DNA of 64,000 nt from VAZQ01 sp963739175 (GCA_963739175.1 CAVTZH010000008.1:62001-126000), one strand, 5' to 3'. Shown: positions 55,212 through 63,691, numbered from the stretch's first letter. Made by a program: numbers and translations. The notes: generated by a model from the letters alone, not told the origin.

Positions 55212-55637
55212 ATGCCGATCAGCGAAAAAGTGCGGAAGCTTATCGATAACGCCTGGGTGGACGGCTATTGCTGCCTGCTCGCCACGGCCGGGCCGGAGGG
55301 GCCGAACATCTCGCCTAAGGGCTCTCTGCTGGTCTACGACGACGACCACCTCGCCTATTGGGAGCGCTCGAAGAAAGGCGCGCTCGCCAATCTCGGCCAC
55401 GACAAACGCGTCACCGTGATCTACGCCAACATGAAGGCGCAGCGCGACAATGTGCTGGAGTCGGGATTTCTGCGATTCTACGGCACCGCCGAGCTCTACG
55501 AGTCGGGGCCGACGCGCGAGGCGATCTTCAAGCGGCTGACCAAGCGCGAACAAGAGCATGACGGCGCCGACAAAGGCATCGGCGTGCTCATCAAGATCGA
55601 GCGCGCCGCCGACGTGCGTGGGAAACCCCTGCCCTGA
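55212..55637 (+). CDS. Pyridoxamine 5'-phosphate oxidase family protein
   Basis: A 141-residue split-barrel flavin-binding protein: LIDNAWVDGYCCLLATAGPEGPNISPKGSLLVYDDDHLAYWERSKKGALANLGHDKRVTVIYAN. It is small and lacks the dimer-specific C-terminal region of true PdxH, so a general FMN/F420-type reductase or stress protein is likelier than vitamin B6 synthesis. It is divergent from the LodA-like gene. No clear operon partner. Confidence 0.88.
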   Translation: MPISEKVRKLIDNAWVDGYCCLLATAGPEGPNISPKGSLLVYDDDHLAYWERSKKGALANLGHDKRVTVIYANMKAQRDNVLESGFLRFYGTAELYESGPTREAIFKRLTKREQEHDGADKGIGVLIKIERAADVRGKPLP

Positions 55638-55661
55638 CGTTCGGCGGCGCTGCCGCTAGCG

Positions 55662-56084
55662 TTAGCGCGCGAACTCGGCGGCTTCGGCCGGGATCTCGAC
55701 CGTCACCCGCTTTTCCTTCGCGCCGGCCATAGCGGGAAGCTGGAGCACTGTGGCGTGCTGGCCCTCGACCAGGCGCGTCACCAGAACCACGCGGCCATCG
55801 GGAAATTCGAGCGCGTCGTGGTGAACGTGCGGCGATTCCGTGTCGATCTGACGGAAGCGCGCGACACGCGCAGGCACTGCGTCGCGGCCGCGGCTTAGAA
55901 TGTGATCGAACTCGACATCACGTTCGAAGGCGAGCTCCGTGCCGGGCCGCAAGCAGACCGCGACGCCGGGATTGTTCTCCGCAGCAAAGCCACGCGTGAT
56001 CGAATCCCCGAAGCGGGTGGAGATGAGGCGATCGCCGACCTCCGCCGCGCGCGAGGCAACGTGTTCAAGGCTGTAATCGCACAT
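55662..56084 (-). CDS. Conserved hypothetical protein of Rhizobiales
   Basis: A 140-residue protein beginning MCDYSLEHVASRAAEVGDRL. The sequence looks like a compact beta-rich soluble protein with conserved-looking blocks (GFAAENNPGVAVCLRPGTELAFE, ARFRQIDTESPHVHHDALEFPDGRVVLVTRLVEGQHATVLQLP). Two adjacent His (HVHHD) could bind metal. Similar proteins of unknown function are familiar in Bradyrhizobium-like genomes. The ATG at 56084 gives the typical MCDYSL start; the upstream 11 residues are not typical. No function is assigned. Confidence 0.75.
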   Translation of the reverse strand: MCDYSLEHVASRAAEVGDRLISTRFGDSITRGFAAENNPGVAVCLRPGTELAFERDVEFDHILSRGRDAVPARVARFRQIDTESPHVHHDALEFPDGRVVLVTRLVEGQHATVLQLPAMAGAKEKRVTVEIPAEAAEFAR

Positions 56085-56189
56085 TGGGGTACTCCTACGG
56101 ACGTACCGGCCGGGCACTCGCCACGGCCGTCGCCTTAGGAGTCAACCAGCATCGAGGGTGCCTGTTCCATGAACCGCACTGCGCAGAGC

Positions 56190-56213
56190 AAAAAGGCGCC
56201 ACGGGGGCGCCTC
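56190..56213 (-). terminator. Rho-independent terminator of the exported hypothetical gene
   Basis: On the minus strand GGCGCC, a 5-base loop and GGCGCC are followed by TTTTTGC. The element lies 26 bases behind the stop at 56239, in the right orientation for that gene. Confidence 0.85.
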
Positions 56214-56238
56214 TTGCCTCAAGTCCGCCTGCGCCGGC

Positions 56239-56682
56239 TTACCAGCACATCCAGCTCGGATAGCCACTGGCATCTTCCCGATCCGACGGGCATCGCGCCC
56301 AATTCAGCGGACCGGTCGCCGACGACCCGTTCCCGTAGTTGCTGTCCCAGTTGCGATACCCGGGACCGGCATAGCGCGGCGCGGCGCCGTAGGCGTAGTA
56401 GCCGCTCGGGGCTGCTGCGCCGTAGGCGTAGTAGCCGTCATTGTACTGCGACGACAACGCGCCGCCGACGATCGCGCCGGCTGCAAGGCCCGCAGCTGCC
56501 GGGCCGATCCAGCGGCCGCGATACCAACGGCGATACTGCACCTGCTCGATCGTTCCGACGTCGGCGTTGTTCAGCGCCAGCGATTGCGAGAGCGGCGCCG
56601 CCGCGGCGGAGCCGCCGCAAAGCGGGATAGCTGCCGCAACAAGCGCTGCAGCAAGAGTCTTGGTTGGTAGTGTCATTTTCAT
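56239..56682 (-). CDS. Exported hypothetical protein with glycine-zipper-like segment
   Basis: A 147-residue protein with a signal peptide (LAAALVAAAIPLCGGSAAAAP). The mature part has RRWYRGRWIGPAAAGLAAGAIVGGAL, a basic stretch joined to a Gly/Ala membrane-like segment, then a Tyr/Gly-rich region with YYAYGAA repeats, and ends with two Cys (ARCPSDREDASGYPSWMCW). The design recalls Rhizobiales BA14K/lectin-like envelope proteins but the diagnostic ending is absent. A terminator follows it. Position in the periplasm or outer envelope is inferred. Confidence 0.75.
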   Translation of the reverse strand: MKMTLPTKTLAAALVAAAIPLCGGSAAAAPLSQSLALNNADVGTIEQVQYRRWYRGRWIGPAAAGLAAGAIVGGALSSQYNDGYYAYGAAAPSGYYAYGAAPRYAGPGYRNWDSNYGNGSSATGPLNWARCPSDREDASGYPSWMCW

Positions 56683-56987
56683 TCTCCAACGTGTGGTGGA
56701 TGTTTTTCAGACGTCAAGTCAGCAGCGCACCGTGGACCGCAACGTCGATAAACAAGAAACTGCTGCGGGTCGCGGTACCATTCCAGATTTCGCAACACGC
56801 GAAATCGTGGCAGCGCTCACACCTGCGTGTGCTTGTGCATTGACGACAATAGGCCGCGCCGTGACACGGTTCCATGTCGCGGCACGCGCTCCGCCTCCCC
56901 ACGTTTCAAAATGGTCAAGAATGCTTTGTCACCGCGCGGCAAAGCGCAGGGACAACAGCGTCTAATAAGATTAAAGACTGCGGAGAT
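56683..56987. other. Intergenic region, no feature recognised
   Basis: A 305-base gap between two minus-strand genes. No protein frame with family features, RNA or clear hairpin was seen. It should contain the promoter of the exported hypothetical gene. Confidence 0.5.
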
Positions 56988-57728
56988 TTAGTTCGGTCGC
57001 TGGAATTTCAGCACGAACTCGTCCACCGGTCCGGTCCGCCGCGTCGTGGAGAAGTCGCGCGCGTCGCCCGTTTGGCGCAAGAAGTCCGCCTCGCCGACGA
57101 GCTTGAACCCGGCGGCCTCGACCTCGCGGCGCAGCGCCGCCTCCTCGATGCGATGCAGGCTCTTGCCGACGCTGGTGCCGGCGCCGGCCGCCGCCGAATG
57201 ATCCGCGATCACCAGCACGCCGCCGGGCTTGAGCGCGGAGAGCAGCTTCTTGTTCATCGCCGCGCGATCGACCTCCATGTAGGTCGTGTCGTGATAGAAA
57301 AAGAAGAAGGTGATGAGATCGAGGTCGCGCACCTCCGGCGGCGTCGGATCGTCGAACGGACGGAACAGCGGTGTCACGCTCTTCATCACCGGCGTCTGCA
57401 TGCGCGCGTCGAAATTTGCCTTCGCCTTCGGGAACAGGTTCGGCATGTTCTGCGCATAGACCGTCCCTTTCGGCGCCACCGCGCGCGCCATCAGCTCGGT
57501 CGAATAACCGCCGCCGGCGCCCATATCGAGCACCTTCATGCCGGGCCGCGCGCCGGTGAACGCCAGGAGCTTCGCCGGATCGCGGCGCTTGTCGATTTCG
57601 CGGTCGCCCTCGCTACGGTCGGGCGCGGCAATGATGGCGGCGTAGTCGGGCACGTTCTGCGCGCTGGCGCCGAAACCAACAACGACGGCAATGGCGGCAA
57701 GCGCGAAGACGGCGCGGCGAAATATCAT
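56988..57728 (-). CDS. Exported class I SAM-dependent methyltransferase-like protein
   Basis: A 246-residue protein with an N-terminal signal peptide (FRRAVFALAAIAVVVGFGASAQ), followed by a class I methyltransferase domain: PGMKVLDMGAGGGYSTELMARAV (motif I), LDLITFFFFYHD (motif II) and KPGGVLVIADH (motif III). It resembles the predicted-methyltransferase group COG4798, whose members often carry signal peptides. Export of a SAM enzyme is odd, since SAM is cytoplasmic. The substrate and real location are unknown. GGGAGGT precedes the ATG at 57728. Confidence 0.85.
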   Translation of the reverse strand: MIFRRAVFALAAIAVVVGFGASAQNVPDYAAIIAAPDRSEGDREIDKRRDPAKLLAFTGARPGMKVLDMGAGGGYSTELMARAVAPKGTVYAQNMPNLFPKAKANFDARMQTPVMKSVTPLFRPFDDPTPPEVRDLDLITFFFFYHDTTYMEVDRAAMNKKLLSALKPGGVLVIADHSAAAGAGTSVGKSLHRIEEAALRREVEAAGFKLVGEADFLRQTGDARDFSTTRRTGPVDEFVLKFQRPN

Positions 57729-57807
57729 GGGGACCTCCCGGCGTTTTGACATCACATAACATGACATACACCGGCGGGACATGCCTGTTCCCGTCGCGCC
57801 AAATGAA

Positions 57808-57841
57808 TTTCGGGCCCGTGGCGCTGACCGCGGGCCCGAAA
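57808..57841 (-). terminator. Terminator hairpin behind ParA-like copy 2
   Basis: TTTCGGGCCCG (57808-57818) and CGGGCCCGAAA (57831-57841) form an 11-base perfect stem with a 12-base loop, 28 bases after the stop of the ParA-like gene. An AT-rich stretch follows on the minus strand. Confidence 0.75.
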
Positions 57842-57868
57842 TGAGCAAGTCCGGAATGAAAAGTCGGT

Positions 57869-58546
57869 CTATGCCGCCACGCGGTGCATCGCCACGCCGG
57901 CGTAGTGCCCGTGGATCGCCTTCACCGACTTGTCGATCGCCGTCCACAAGCCGGCGATCTCGTTCGCCGCTTCCGACCCGGCTTCGTATTCGGCGGCGCC
58001 CTCGCCTTCGGCGAGCGCCAGCGAATAGTTGTTGCGCGTGGTGATCTGCCCGGACCAGACCGGGACGTTGAGGCTGGTGAGCGCCGCGCGCGCTTCGCGC
58101 ACGAACGGCAACTCGGTGTTGTCGCGCCGCGGCGGCACGCCGTTGATGACGACCGCGTAGGGCCGGCGCAACTGCCGGGCGAGATCCATCGTTTCCTTGA
58201 TCGCGGCGAGGTCGAACAGCGTGAGCCGCGCCGGGATGATGATCAATGTCGCGGAGTGGATCGCGTCGGTGACCACCGCCGACATCGTCGGCGGCGTGTC
58301 GATGAACACCCAATCGTAGCCCTGGCGTTTGGCGGAGGCGACAATCGAGCGCACGCCATCGGTGCCATCGACCAGCGGCGGTTCATTGCTGCCGCGCAGC
58401 TTGTGCCAGAGTGTGAGCGAACCTTGCGGATCGGCGTCGACCAACAGCACCGACCGCGACGGCTTGTACGCATGGGCGGCCAGATGGGCCGTGAGCGTGC
58501 TCTTGCCCGAGCCGCCTTTGCGCGACGCGAAGACGAGAACATTCAT
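57869..58546 (-). CDS. ParA/MinD-like ATPase, orphan copy 2
   Basis: A 225-residue ATPase with LVFASRKGGSGKSTLTAHLAAHA (deviant Walker A), VDADPQGSLTLWHKLRG and WVFIDTPPTMSAVV (Walker B). It is paralogous to the copy at 51212. It is divergent from a small ParB-like protein (176 bases apart), the only nearby candidate partner. The C-terminal region after GQITTRNNYSLALAEGEGA is shared with copy 1. Such short orphan ParA proteins position other complexes than chromosomes in some bacteria. Confidence 0.9.
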   Translation of the reverse strand: MNVLVFASRKGGSGKSTLTAHLAAHAYKPSRSVLLVDADPQGSLTLWHKLRGSNEPPLVDGTDGVRSIVASAKRQGYDWVFIDTPPTMSAVVTDAIHSATLIIIPARLTLFDLAAIKETMDLARQLRRPYAVVINGVPPRRDNTELPFVREARAALTSLNVPVWSGQITTRNNYSLALAEGEGAAEYEAGSEAANEIAGLWTAIDKSVKAIHGHYAGVAMHRVAA

Positions 58547-58721
58547 GGGCAAACCCCTTGGTAAACCCCGGTAATTCGGCAATTAAAATAGCACGACCCG
58601 CAATTCGCCCCTATGGCGCACACCGTAAATTGAGGGTGGCGGTGGCCGATGACCGCGAAATTCGACCGAAACGTGCCGGTTGGCGGGCGCGCATGCTACG
58701 ATGCAGCATGGGTTCGCCGCC

Positions 58722-58970
58722 ATGATGAAGCGTGAAACCTTCGAAATCGCAGACATCTACGTACCGGTCAAACGGCGAGCCATGCTCGTTCCCGGGACCG
58801 TGGATAAGATTGCCGCCAGTATCCTGGAGGTCGGCCAGCAGACCCCGATCCTGGTGCGCCGGGACGGCGAGCGGCTGGTACTGGTGGAAGGCCTGCACCG
58901 GCTCGAAGCGTGCAAGGCGCTCGGCGAAACCACGATCGCGGCCTATCTGGTGCAGGCCCGCAAATTCTAG
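58722..58970 (+). CDS. Small ParB N-terminal-domain protein
   Basis: An 82-residue protein consisting only of the ParB/sulfiredoxin-like domain: IADIYVPVKRRAMLVPGTVDKIAASILEVGQQTPILVRRDGERLVLVEGLHRLEACKALGETTI. The EGLHRLEA segment corresponds to the GERRxRA-type nucleotide-binding box of ParB. There is no helix-turn-helix or dimerisation domain. The start is one of two adjacent ATGs (58722, 58725); an earlier GTG in frame is possible. Its divergence from the ParA-like gene suggests a functional link. Confidence 0.85.
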   Translation: MMKRETFEIADIYVPVKRRAMLVPGTVDKIAASILEVGQQTPILVRRDGERLVLVEGLHRLEACKALGETTIAAYLVQARKF

Positions 58971-59066
58971 CGCGCTAGCGGCGCGCTGCTGCTGTTCTTG
59001 ATGTTCTCGGGATCTTCAACGTCACCACGTTCTTCTGAGCGGATCGGCCTAACGCCCCGCCGTCTT

Positions 59067-59330
59067 TCAGAAATCGGTCCTTTGGAGATCGTACGAGCCC
59101 CGATGCCCACGGGCATAGACCTTGATTGCAGCCCTGTAGATCAGCTCACGATTGGCGTCGAAAGCGCCGAGCAGGCCCGCCTCGTCCAACTGCATGTCTG
59201 GCTGTACGCGCTTCAAGGCGTCCTCATTCACATAAAACGACGCTTCCATCGCGCTGTCGTGACCCCAGAACCGCACCGCGCGACGCGTGGCATCATAGGA
59301 GCGGCTGCGATTGGGAAAGGTCAGAGCCAT
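59067..59330 (-). CDS. DUF1488 family protein
   Basis: An 87-residue protein: MALTFPNRSRSYDATRRAVRFWGHDSAMEASFYVNEDALKRV and a C-terminal IYRAAIKVYARGHRGSYDL, the DUF1488 pattern of Rhizobiales. It is probably cytoplasmic. Function unknown. The ATG at 59330 gives the family start MALxFPN; the 14 residues upstream do not match. Confidence 0.87.
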   Translation of the reverse strand: MALTFPNRSRSYDATRRAVRFWGHDSAMEASFYVNEDALKRVQPDMQLDEAGLLGAFDANRELIYRAAIKVYARGHRGSYDLQRTDF

Positions 59331-59431
59331 ATCAGTCACTTTCGAACGGCTAGTTCCTCTTAGCACGACCACTTCACGATTTCCGAGAACCGCCTTGGGG
59401 TCATTGCACGCCCGTTACTGGGCGACGCTGA

Positions 59432-59746
59432 TCATCGCTGCGGTACGGTGCGGCGTTTGAGCGGATATTGGGCGCTATCGTAGAGCTTGCGAATGCCCTC
59501 ACTACCGAAACGATCATCGTCGACCTGAAGGTAGGCGCCGAGCAGGAGATCGCTCGGAAGTTCCTCGACAGCGAAGCGAACAGCGGCAGCCGCGGTCTCA
59601 AATCGCTTGTAGGTCATCGGGTTGCGGCGCGGCTTGCGGCTCCGGGTGGGAAACAGCTCAGCCGACCTCTTGTAGTCGAATGCAGTTTCGGTCGTTGAAG
59701 CGTCGGAGCACGTTTCACTCGTGATTGAAGCAGCGGCGTTCGGCAT
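59432..59746 (-). CDS. Conserved small hypothetical protein
   Basis: A 104-residue frame. The C-terminal 61 residues (MTYKRFETAAAAVRFAVEELPSDLLLGAYLQVDDDRFGSEGIRKLYDSAQYPLKRR) resemble a small Rhizobiales protein family of unknown function, and an internal ATG at that point is a plausible start. The first 43 residues are rich in Ser, Thr and Arg and may be a linker or untranslated. It is on the same strand as the DUF1488 gene, 101 bases upstream. Confidence 0.7.
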   Translation of the reverse strand: MPNAAASITSETCSDASTTETAFDYKRSAELFPTRSRKPRRNPMTYKRFETAAAAVRFAVEELPSDLLLGAYLQVDDDRFGSEGIRKLYDSAQYPLKRRTVPQR

Positions 59747-60059
59747 GTCGATCTCTCCAATATTCCTTGTGATGCAATCGAATGGTTCTTTTTCAAACCT
59801 TCCCTGAATATGGGGTCGAAGGCCGGAAAAACCAGCGAAGTCTGTCCGAATATTTGAGAAACCGCACGTTTATGACCAGATTCTACAGACTCACCGTCCG
59901 AAGTCGGCTAGATTGCGGTTGATCGTCCCATTTTGCCATTCGGTCCTGGTCGCCGCGAGCCCATCATCGCGAGCGAATTTGAGCGCCTGCCAATTCCTGC
60001 TGTGAGATGGAACAGTCCTGTTGGGGGATGGCTTGGCCTCCGATCAGAAAGACTTCGTC
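59747..60059. other. Intergenic region, no feature recognised
   Basis: A 313-base gap between divergent genes, moderately AT-rich around 59760-59900. No family-like frame or structured RNA was recognised. It presumably contains promoters for both sides. Confidence 0.5.
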
Positions 60060-60404
60060 ATGCAAATCTCTCCGGATATTAAGCCCTTGTGTTGGGGTGC
60101 TGTCGGCGGAGCAATCGCTCTGGCGATCGTCGGGTTCAGCTACGGCGGCTGGGTTACGGGAGGCACTGCCCAACAGATGGCTCAGCAACGCTCCGACGCG
60201 GCCGTCGTGGCAGCGCTGGCGCCCATTTGCGCAGATCGATTCCGCCAGCACGCGGATATGGGTACCAACCTTGTTGAGCTGAAGAAGGTCAGTTCCTGGC
60301 AGCAGGGCGCCTTCGTCGAAAAGGGCGGCTGGGCGACAATGCCCGGAAGCGCATCGCCGAACGCCGCGGTGGCGCGTGCTTGCGCCGAGATGCTCGTCAC
60401 CTGA
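60060..60404 (+). CDS. Conserved hypothetical protein with N-terminal membrane helix
   Basis: A 114-residue protein. One membrane helix (LCWGAVGGAIALAIVGFSYGGWV) is followed by a Gln/Ala-rich helical domain with VVAALAPICADRFRQHADM, LVELKKVSSWQQGAFVEKGGWATMPGSASPNAAVARACAEML. Two Cys (in APICADRF and ARACAEM) could form a disulfide outside the cytoplasm. Similar proteins of unknown function are common in Bradyrhizobium. The ATG at 60060 starts directly before the helix. Confidence 0.8.
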   Translation: MQISPDIKPLCWGAVGGAIALAIVGFSYGGWVTGGTAQQMAQQRSDAAVVAALAPICADRFRQHADMGTNLVELKKVSSWQQGAFVEKGGWATMPGSASPNAAVARACAEMLVT

Positions 60405-60542
60405 CGGTACGCCATCCGCAAATCGTGACTGACGGTGTTCCGCATATCGGGACACCGACCGTCGGGGCGCGCCCTTTTGCCGTTGGTCAGCTTGACCGAC
60501 TTCGACTATCTTGACGCGCATAGCAACGAGGAATTGCCCCCG

Positions 60543-61389
60543 ATGACAAAAACCATCCGCCTGCAAGGCGACAGCAATGCCCACGACCGGCCCTGGCGGA
60601 TCGCGGTCGAGCAGGGTTTCTTCAAGGCCGAAGGCCTCAATGTCGAGTATCACGAGGACAACCCGAAGGGCGTCGCCGGGCGGGTCGAGAACTTCTCGGA
60701 GCGCTGGAAGGAATCCCAGCTCCAGGCCGGTGCGCTCGACGTCTACCCGGTCTGCGAATGGGGCGCGATCGAGCGCGTCCAGCAGCTCGGCGCCGGCAAG
60801 ATCATCGGCCTCGACACCACCGCCCGCACCGGCGCGATCATGGTGCGCAAGGATTCCAAGATCACACAGCCTGTCACAGCTCCGCAATGTCCCGATCGCG
60901 GTGACCTGGCATGCCGGCACCTTCTATGCCGCCGTCGAGGCGCTGGAAGAAGCCGGCGTCCCGTTCAGCGAGATCAAGCTCGAGCACGCCAACGACCGGC
61001 TCGACGCCTTGCTCTCGGGCAAGAACGAGGCGGCGGCGCTGATGGAGCCGCTGGTGAGCCGCGCCTTCTCGGCCGGCTGCCGCAAGCTCTGCGACCTGCG
61101 CTGGCGCGGCGGCATCGTCGCCAGCGACGACATCGACGACGAGACCGCGCAGAAGATCACCCGCGCGCTCAACCGCGCGGTCGAGTGGCTGCGCGCCAAT
61201 GACGAGCGCTCGCGCGACGAGGTGCTGCGCGACCTCACGCCCGAGCAGCGCAAGACCGGTATGATGCCGGAGCTCCTCGGCGTGCAAGGCTACAAGCCGT
61301 CGGAATTCCAGGAGAAGGTCGACTGGATGATGGAGCGCGGCTATCTCGAGCGCCCGCCGCAATATGGCGAGGTCGTACGCGGGAAGTGA
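60543..61389 (+). pseudogene. ABC-type substrate-binding protein (NMT1/SsuA-like), frameshifted
   Basis: The first 108 codons read MTKTIRLQGDSNAHDRPWRI, EQGFFKAEGLNVEYHEDNP, a periplasmic-binding protein start without a signal peptide. At about 60864-60868 one extra base moves SLSQLRNVPIAVTWHAGTFYAAVEALEEAGV into the next frame, which continues to a natural end (PPQYGEVVRGK). The corrected length is 281 residues. Members bind sulfonates, nitriles or thiamine precursors; no permease or ATPase gene is adjacent. GAGGA precedes the ATG. Confidence 0.82.
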
Positions 61390-61415
61390 CGCGACCCGCA
61401 CAATTTAGTTGAACG

Positions 61416-61449
61416 AAGCCCCGGGGACCTTACCCGGGGCTTTGCTTTT
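61416..61449. terminator. Bidirectional terminator between convergent genes
   Basis: AAGCCCCGGG (61416-61425) and CCCGGGGCTTT (61433-61443) form a stem with a 7-base loop, followed by GCTTTT on the plus strand. It sits between the stops of two convergent binding-protein genes. On the minus strand the trailing T content is low, so plus-strand use is better supported. Confidence 0.85.
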
Positions 61450-62417
61450 CACTTCTGCCGCTCCGCCATGATGCGCCGAACCAGCGGCGCCCAGCGGTCG
61501 ATCTCGGCCTGCGCGAACTTGTTCAGCTCAGGCGGCGTCAACGGCATGGTCTCGATCGCGTCACGCTCGATGGTCTTGCGGATTTCGGGCCGGTTCATCG
61601 CCTTGACCACCACCGCGTTGATCTTGTCGACGATGTCGCGCGGCAGCTTCGGCGGCCCCGAAAGCGAGAACCAGGTCAGCGATACGAAGTCCTTGTGGCC
61701 GAGCTCGCGGAACGTCGGTGTGTCGGGGAGATAAGCCAGCCGGTTGGCCGACGTCACCGCCAGCGCGTCGAGCGTGCCGGAGCGGACATGCTGGTCGATC
61801 GCGGTCCAGGTCAGCACCGAGGCTTTGACGTGGCCGGCGATCAGATCGACGATCGCCTGCGAGCCGCCCTTGTAGGCGATGTGATTGAGCTTGATGTTCT
61901 CCAGCGTCGCCAGGTACTCGGCATTCCAGTTGCCCATGGTGCCGAAGCCCGCCGACACATAGTCGGTGCCGCTCGGCTGCTTGCGGGCATAGGCGAGGAA
62001 TTCGGCGTAGGTCTTGGTGCCGAGCGACCGATGCACCGCCAGCATATTCGGCGTGCCGCCGAAATACGCGATGTGCGTGAGGTCGCGCATCGGGTCGTAG
62101 CCGACGTTCTTGTTCATGGCGGGCCCGACCACGATGATCGGAATGCCCGATACCATCAGCGTGTAGCCGTCGGGCTCGGTGCGGGCGATGGCTTCCGCCA
62201 CCGGAATGCCGCCGCCGCCGGGACGGTTCTCGATCACGAACTGCTTGCCGAAGGTCTGGCTCAACGCCTCGCTGTAAAGCCGCGCGGCAGTATCGGCGGC
62301 GCCGCCGGCGGCGAACGGCACGATGATGCGCACGTTCCTGGTTGGCCATTCCTGCGCGGCGACCGGCGACGGCCCGAATAGTGCTGCGGCGAGAATGAAT
62401 GCTTGCAGTCGCATCAT
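61449..62417 (-). CDS. Tripartite tricarboxylate transporter substrate-binding protein (Bug family)
   Basis: A 322-residue exported protein with signal peptide (LAAALFGPSPVAAQ), WPTRNVRIIVPFAAGGAADTAARL, FVIENRPGGGGIPVAEAIART and LNHIAYKGGSQAIVDL. Its ATG overlaps the stop of the cupin-like gene (62414-62417), so it is expressed with it. No tctA/tctB is nearby, so it must use membrane subunits encoded elsewhere or act in sensing, as suggested for other orphan Bug proteins. Confidence 0.9.
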   Translation of the reverse strand: MMRLQAFILAAALFGPSPVAAQEWPTRNVRIIVPFAAGGAADTAARLYSEALSQTFGKQFVIENRPGGGGIPVAEAIARTEPDGYTLMVSGIPIIVVGPAMNKNVGYDPMRDLTHIAYFGGTPNMLAVHRSLGTKTYAEFLAYARKQPSGTDYVSAGFGTMGNWNAEYLATLENIKLNHIAYKGGSQAIVDLIAGHVKASVLTWTAIDQHVRSGTLDALAVTSANRLAYLPDTPTFRELGHKDFVSLTWFSLSGPPKLPRDIVDKINAVVVKAMNRPEIRKTIERDAIETMPLTPPELNKFAQAEIDRWAPLVRRIMAERQK

Positions 62418-63043
62418 TGCGGGATGAACTCCAGGATGAAGTTGCGCAACGGCATATCGCCGATGTTGTGCACGACATGGATCACCGGCTCGCGCCAGTT
62501 CACGATCACGGGCTCGGTCTCGACCATCTTGCCGTCGCGCCAGACTTGCTGGCGCAGCATCGGTCCATGATTGAGGCGGATTTCGACCCGCTGCGCATGG
62601 CTATGCCGCGGGCGGGTCTGGCCGACCGGCAATATCTCTTCGTAGATGAAGAACGTCTTGCCCTGATGCAGCGCGAGATTGGCGGGCGCCGCGATCCTTT
62701 CCGCGGGGGCGCGGATCGGCGGATGCTTGGGCTTGATCGCAATCTCGAAGAACGGCGAGCCGACCGCGATGCCGTAGGACTGCCCGGCGCCAAACACCGC
62801 GATTTCGGCGCGCTTCATCGCGCGCTTCTTGGCCCCGGCGGTCAGCGTGAGATCGCCCATCGCCAGGATCACCCGATCATCGCACTTGTCCGGCGTTGCG
62901 GTGGCGCAGGGCGCAATATTGCGGCTGACGATCACATAGTCATTTTCAAAGGCGGTCGCCGGCGTCGCGCCCGGCTGTGCGTTGGCGTGACCCGCAATGA
63001 GGCAAGCAAACGCGATGGTCAAAAGCCAGCGACCAGCATGCAT
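62414..63043 (-). CDS. Exported cupin-like hypothetical protein
   Basis: A 209-residue protein with signal peptide (LLTIAFACLIAGHANAQ). The C-terminal half has RPRHSHAQRVEIRLNHG, a beta-barrel-like segment with the HxH spacing of cupins, and ends in NIGDMPLRNFILEFIPQ. The N-terminal half contains two Cys (APCATATPDKCDD) that may form a disulfide. It lies between the SnoaL-like and Bug genes in one minus-strand run, overlapping the latter. No enzymatic function can be assigned. Confidence 0.75.
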   Translation of the reverse strand: MHAGRWLLTIAFACLIAGHANAQPGATPATAFENDYVIVSRNIAPCATATPDKCDDRVILAMGDLTLTAGAKKRAMKRAEIAVFGAGQSYGIAVGSPFFEIAIKPKHPPIRAPAERIAAPANLALHQGKTFFIYEEILPVGQTRPRHSHAQRVEIRLNHGPMLRQQVWRDGKMVETEPVIVNWREPVIHVVHNIGDMPLRNFILEFIPQ

Positions 63044-63106
63044 CGGCGTCCTCCCGGAACTTTATCCGGAGAGCTTAGCGCGTTTCGGGCCTCTGTTTAT
63101 TGAGGC

Positions 63107-63691
63107 CTAATGCCCCGCCAGCCAGGCCGCATAGCGCGCGACCAGTGCCTGCGTATGCGGCGCGCCATCGTAGTGCACCGGCTCCGCCAGCGCCCGCCCG
63201 GCCGAGGCGAGCCTGACCGCCATATAGCGATAAGGCTCGGGATACTGCGCCGCCGGCGCCTCTTGCATCACCCGCGCAAAGGCCTCCGACGGCACCACCG
63301 GATCGAGCCGGTCCTGCTCGTAGACCGCGGCGCGTTCGCGAACCTTCCATTCGCCGTTGCGGCGTTCGAGCCGGTCGAGGAAGCGCGCCCGCGAGGTCAT
63401 GTCGACGGGGAGGTTGTCGATCGCCTGCCGCACCAGAATGACAATGGTGGTCTCGGCGGTTGCGCGGTCGCCGTTCACCTGCACCAGCGGCGCCATGATC
63501 AGGTGCTTCGAGGGCCCACCGCGCTTGCAATGCTCCACGAACTCCGCGTAGGGCCCGCGGAACCACGAGACCGCGATCTCGCCGTCGGAATGAAACGTGG
63601 AGAGCAGCTCCGGCCAGCGGCGCTGGTCGCGGTAAAGTCCCCAGGACACGATGACGTCGGCACAGGCAAGCTTGTCTTCGGCGGCAGTCAT
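63107..63691 (-). CDS. SnoaL-like / nuclear transport factor 2 family protein
   Basis: A 194-residue cone-fold protein: KLACADVIVSWGLYRDQRRWPELLSTFHSDGEIAVSWFRGPYAEFVEHCKRG has the Tyr/Asp pattern at the pocket of SnoaL-like isomerases/dehydratases, and RFLDRLERRNGEWKVRERAAVYEQDRLDPV the closing strand. It starts 13 bases after the stop of the upstream Bug gene and is probably in its operon. The association with Bug receptors suggests catabolism of a small aromatic or carboxylic compound. Confidence 0.85.
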   Translation of the reverse strand: MTAAEDKLACADVIVSWGLYRDQRRWPELLSTFHSDGEIAVSWFRGPYAEFVEHCKRGGPSKHLIMAPLVQVNGDRATAETTIVILVRQAIDNLPVDMTSRARFLDRLERRNGEWKVRERAAVYEQDRLDPVVPSEAFARVMQEAPAAQYPEPYRYMAVRLASAGRALAEPVHYDGAPHTQALVARYAAWLAGH

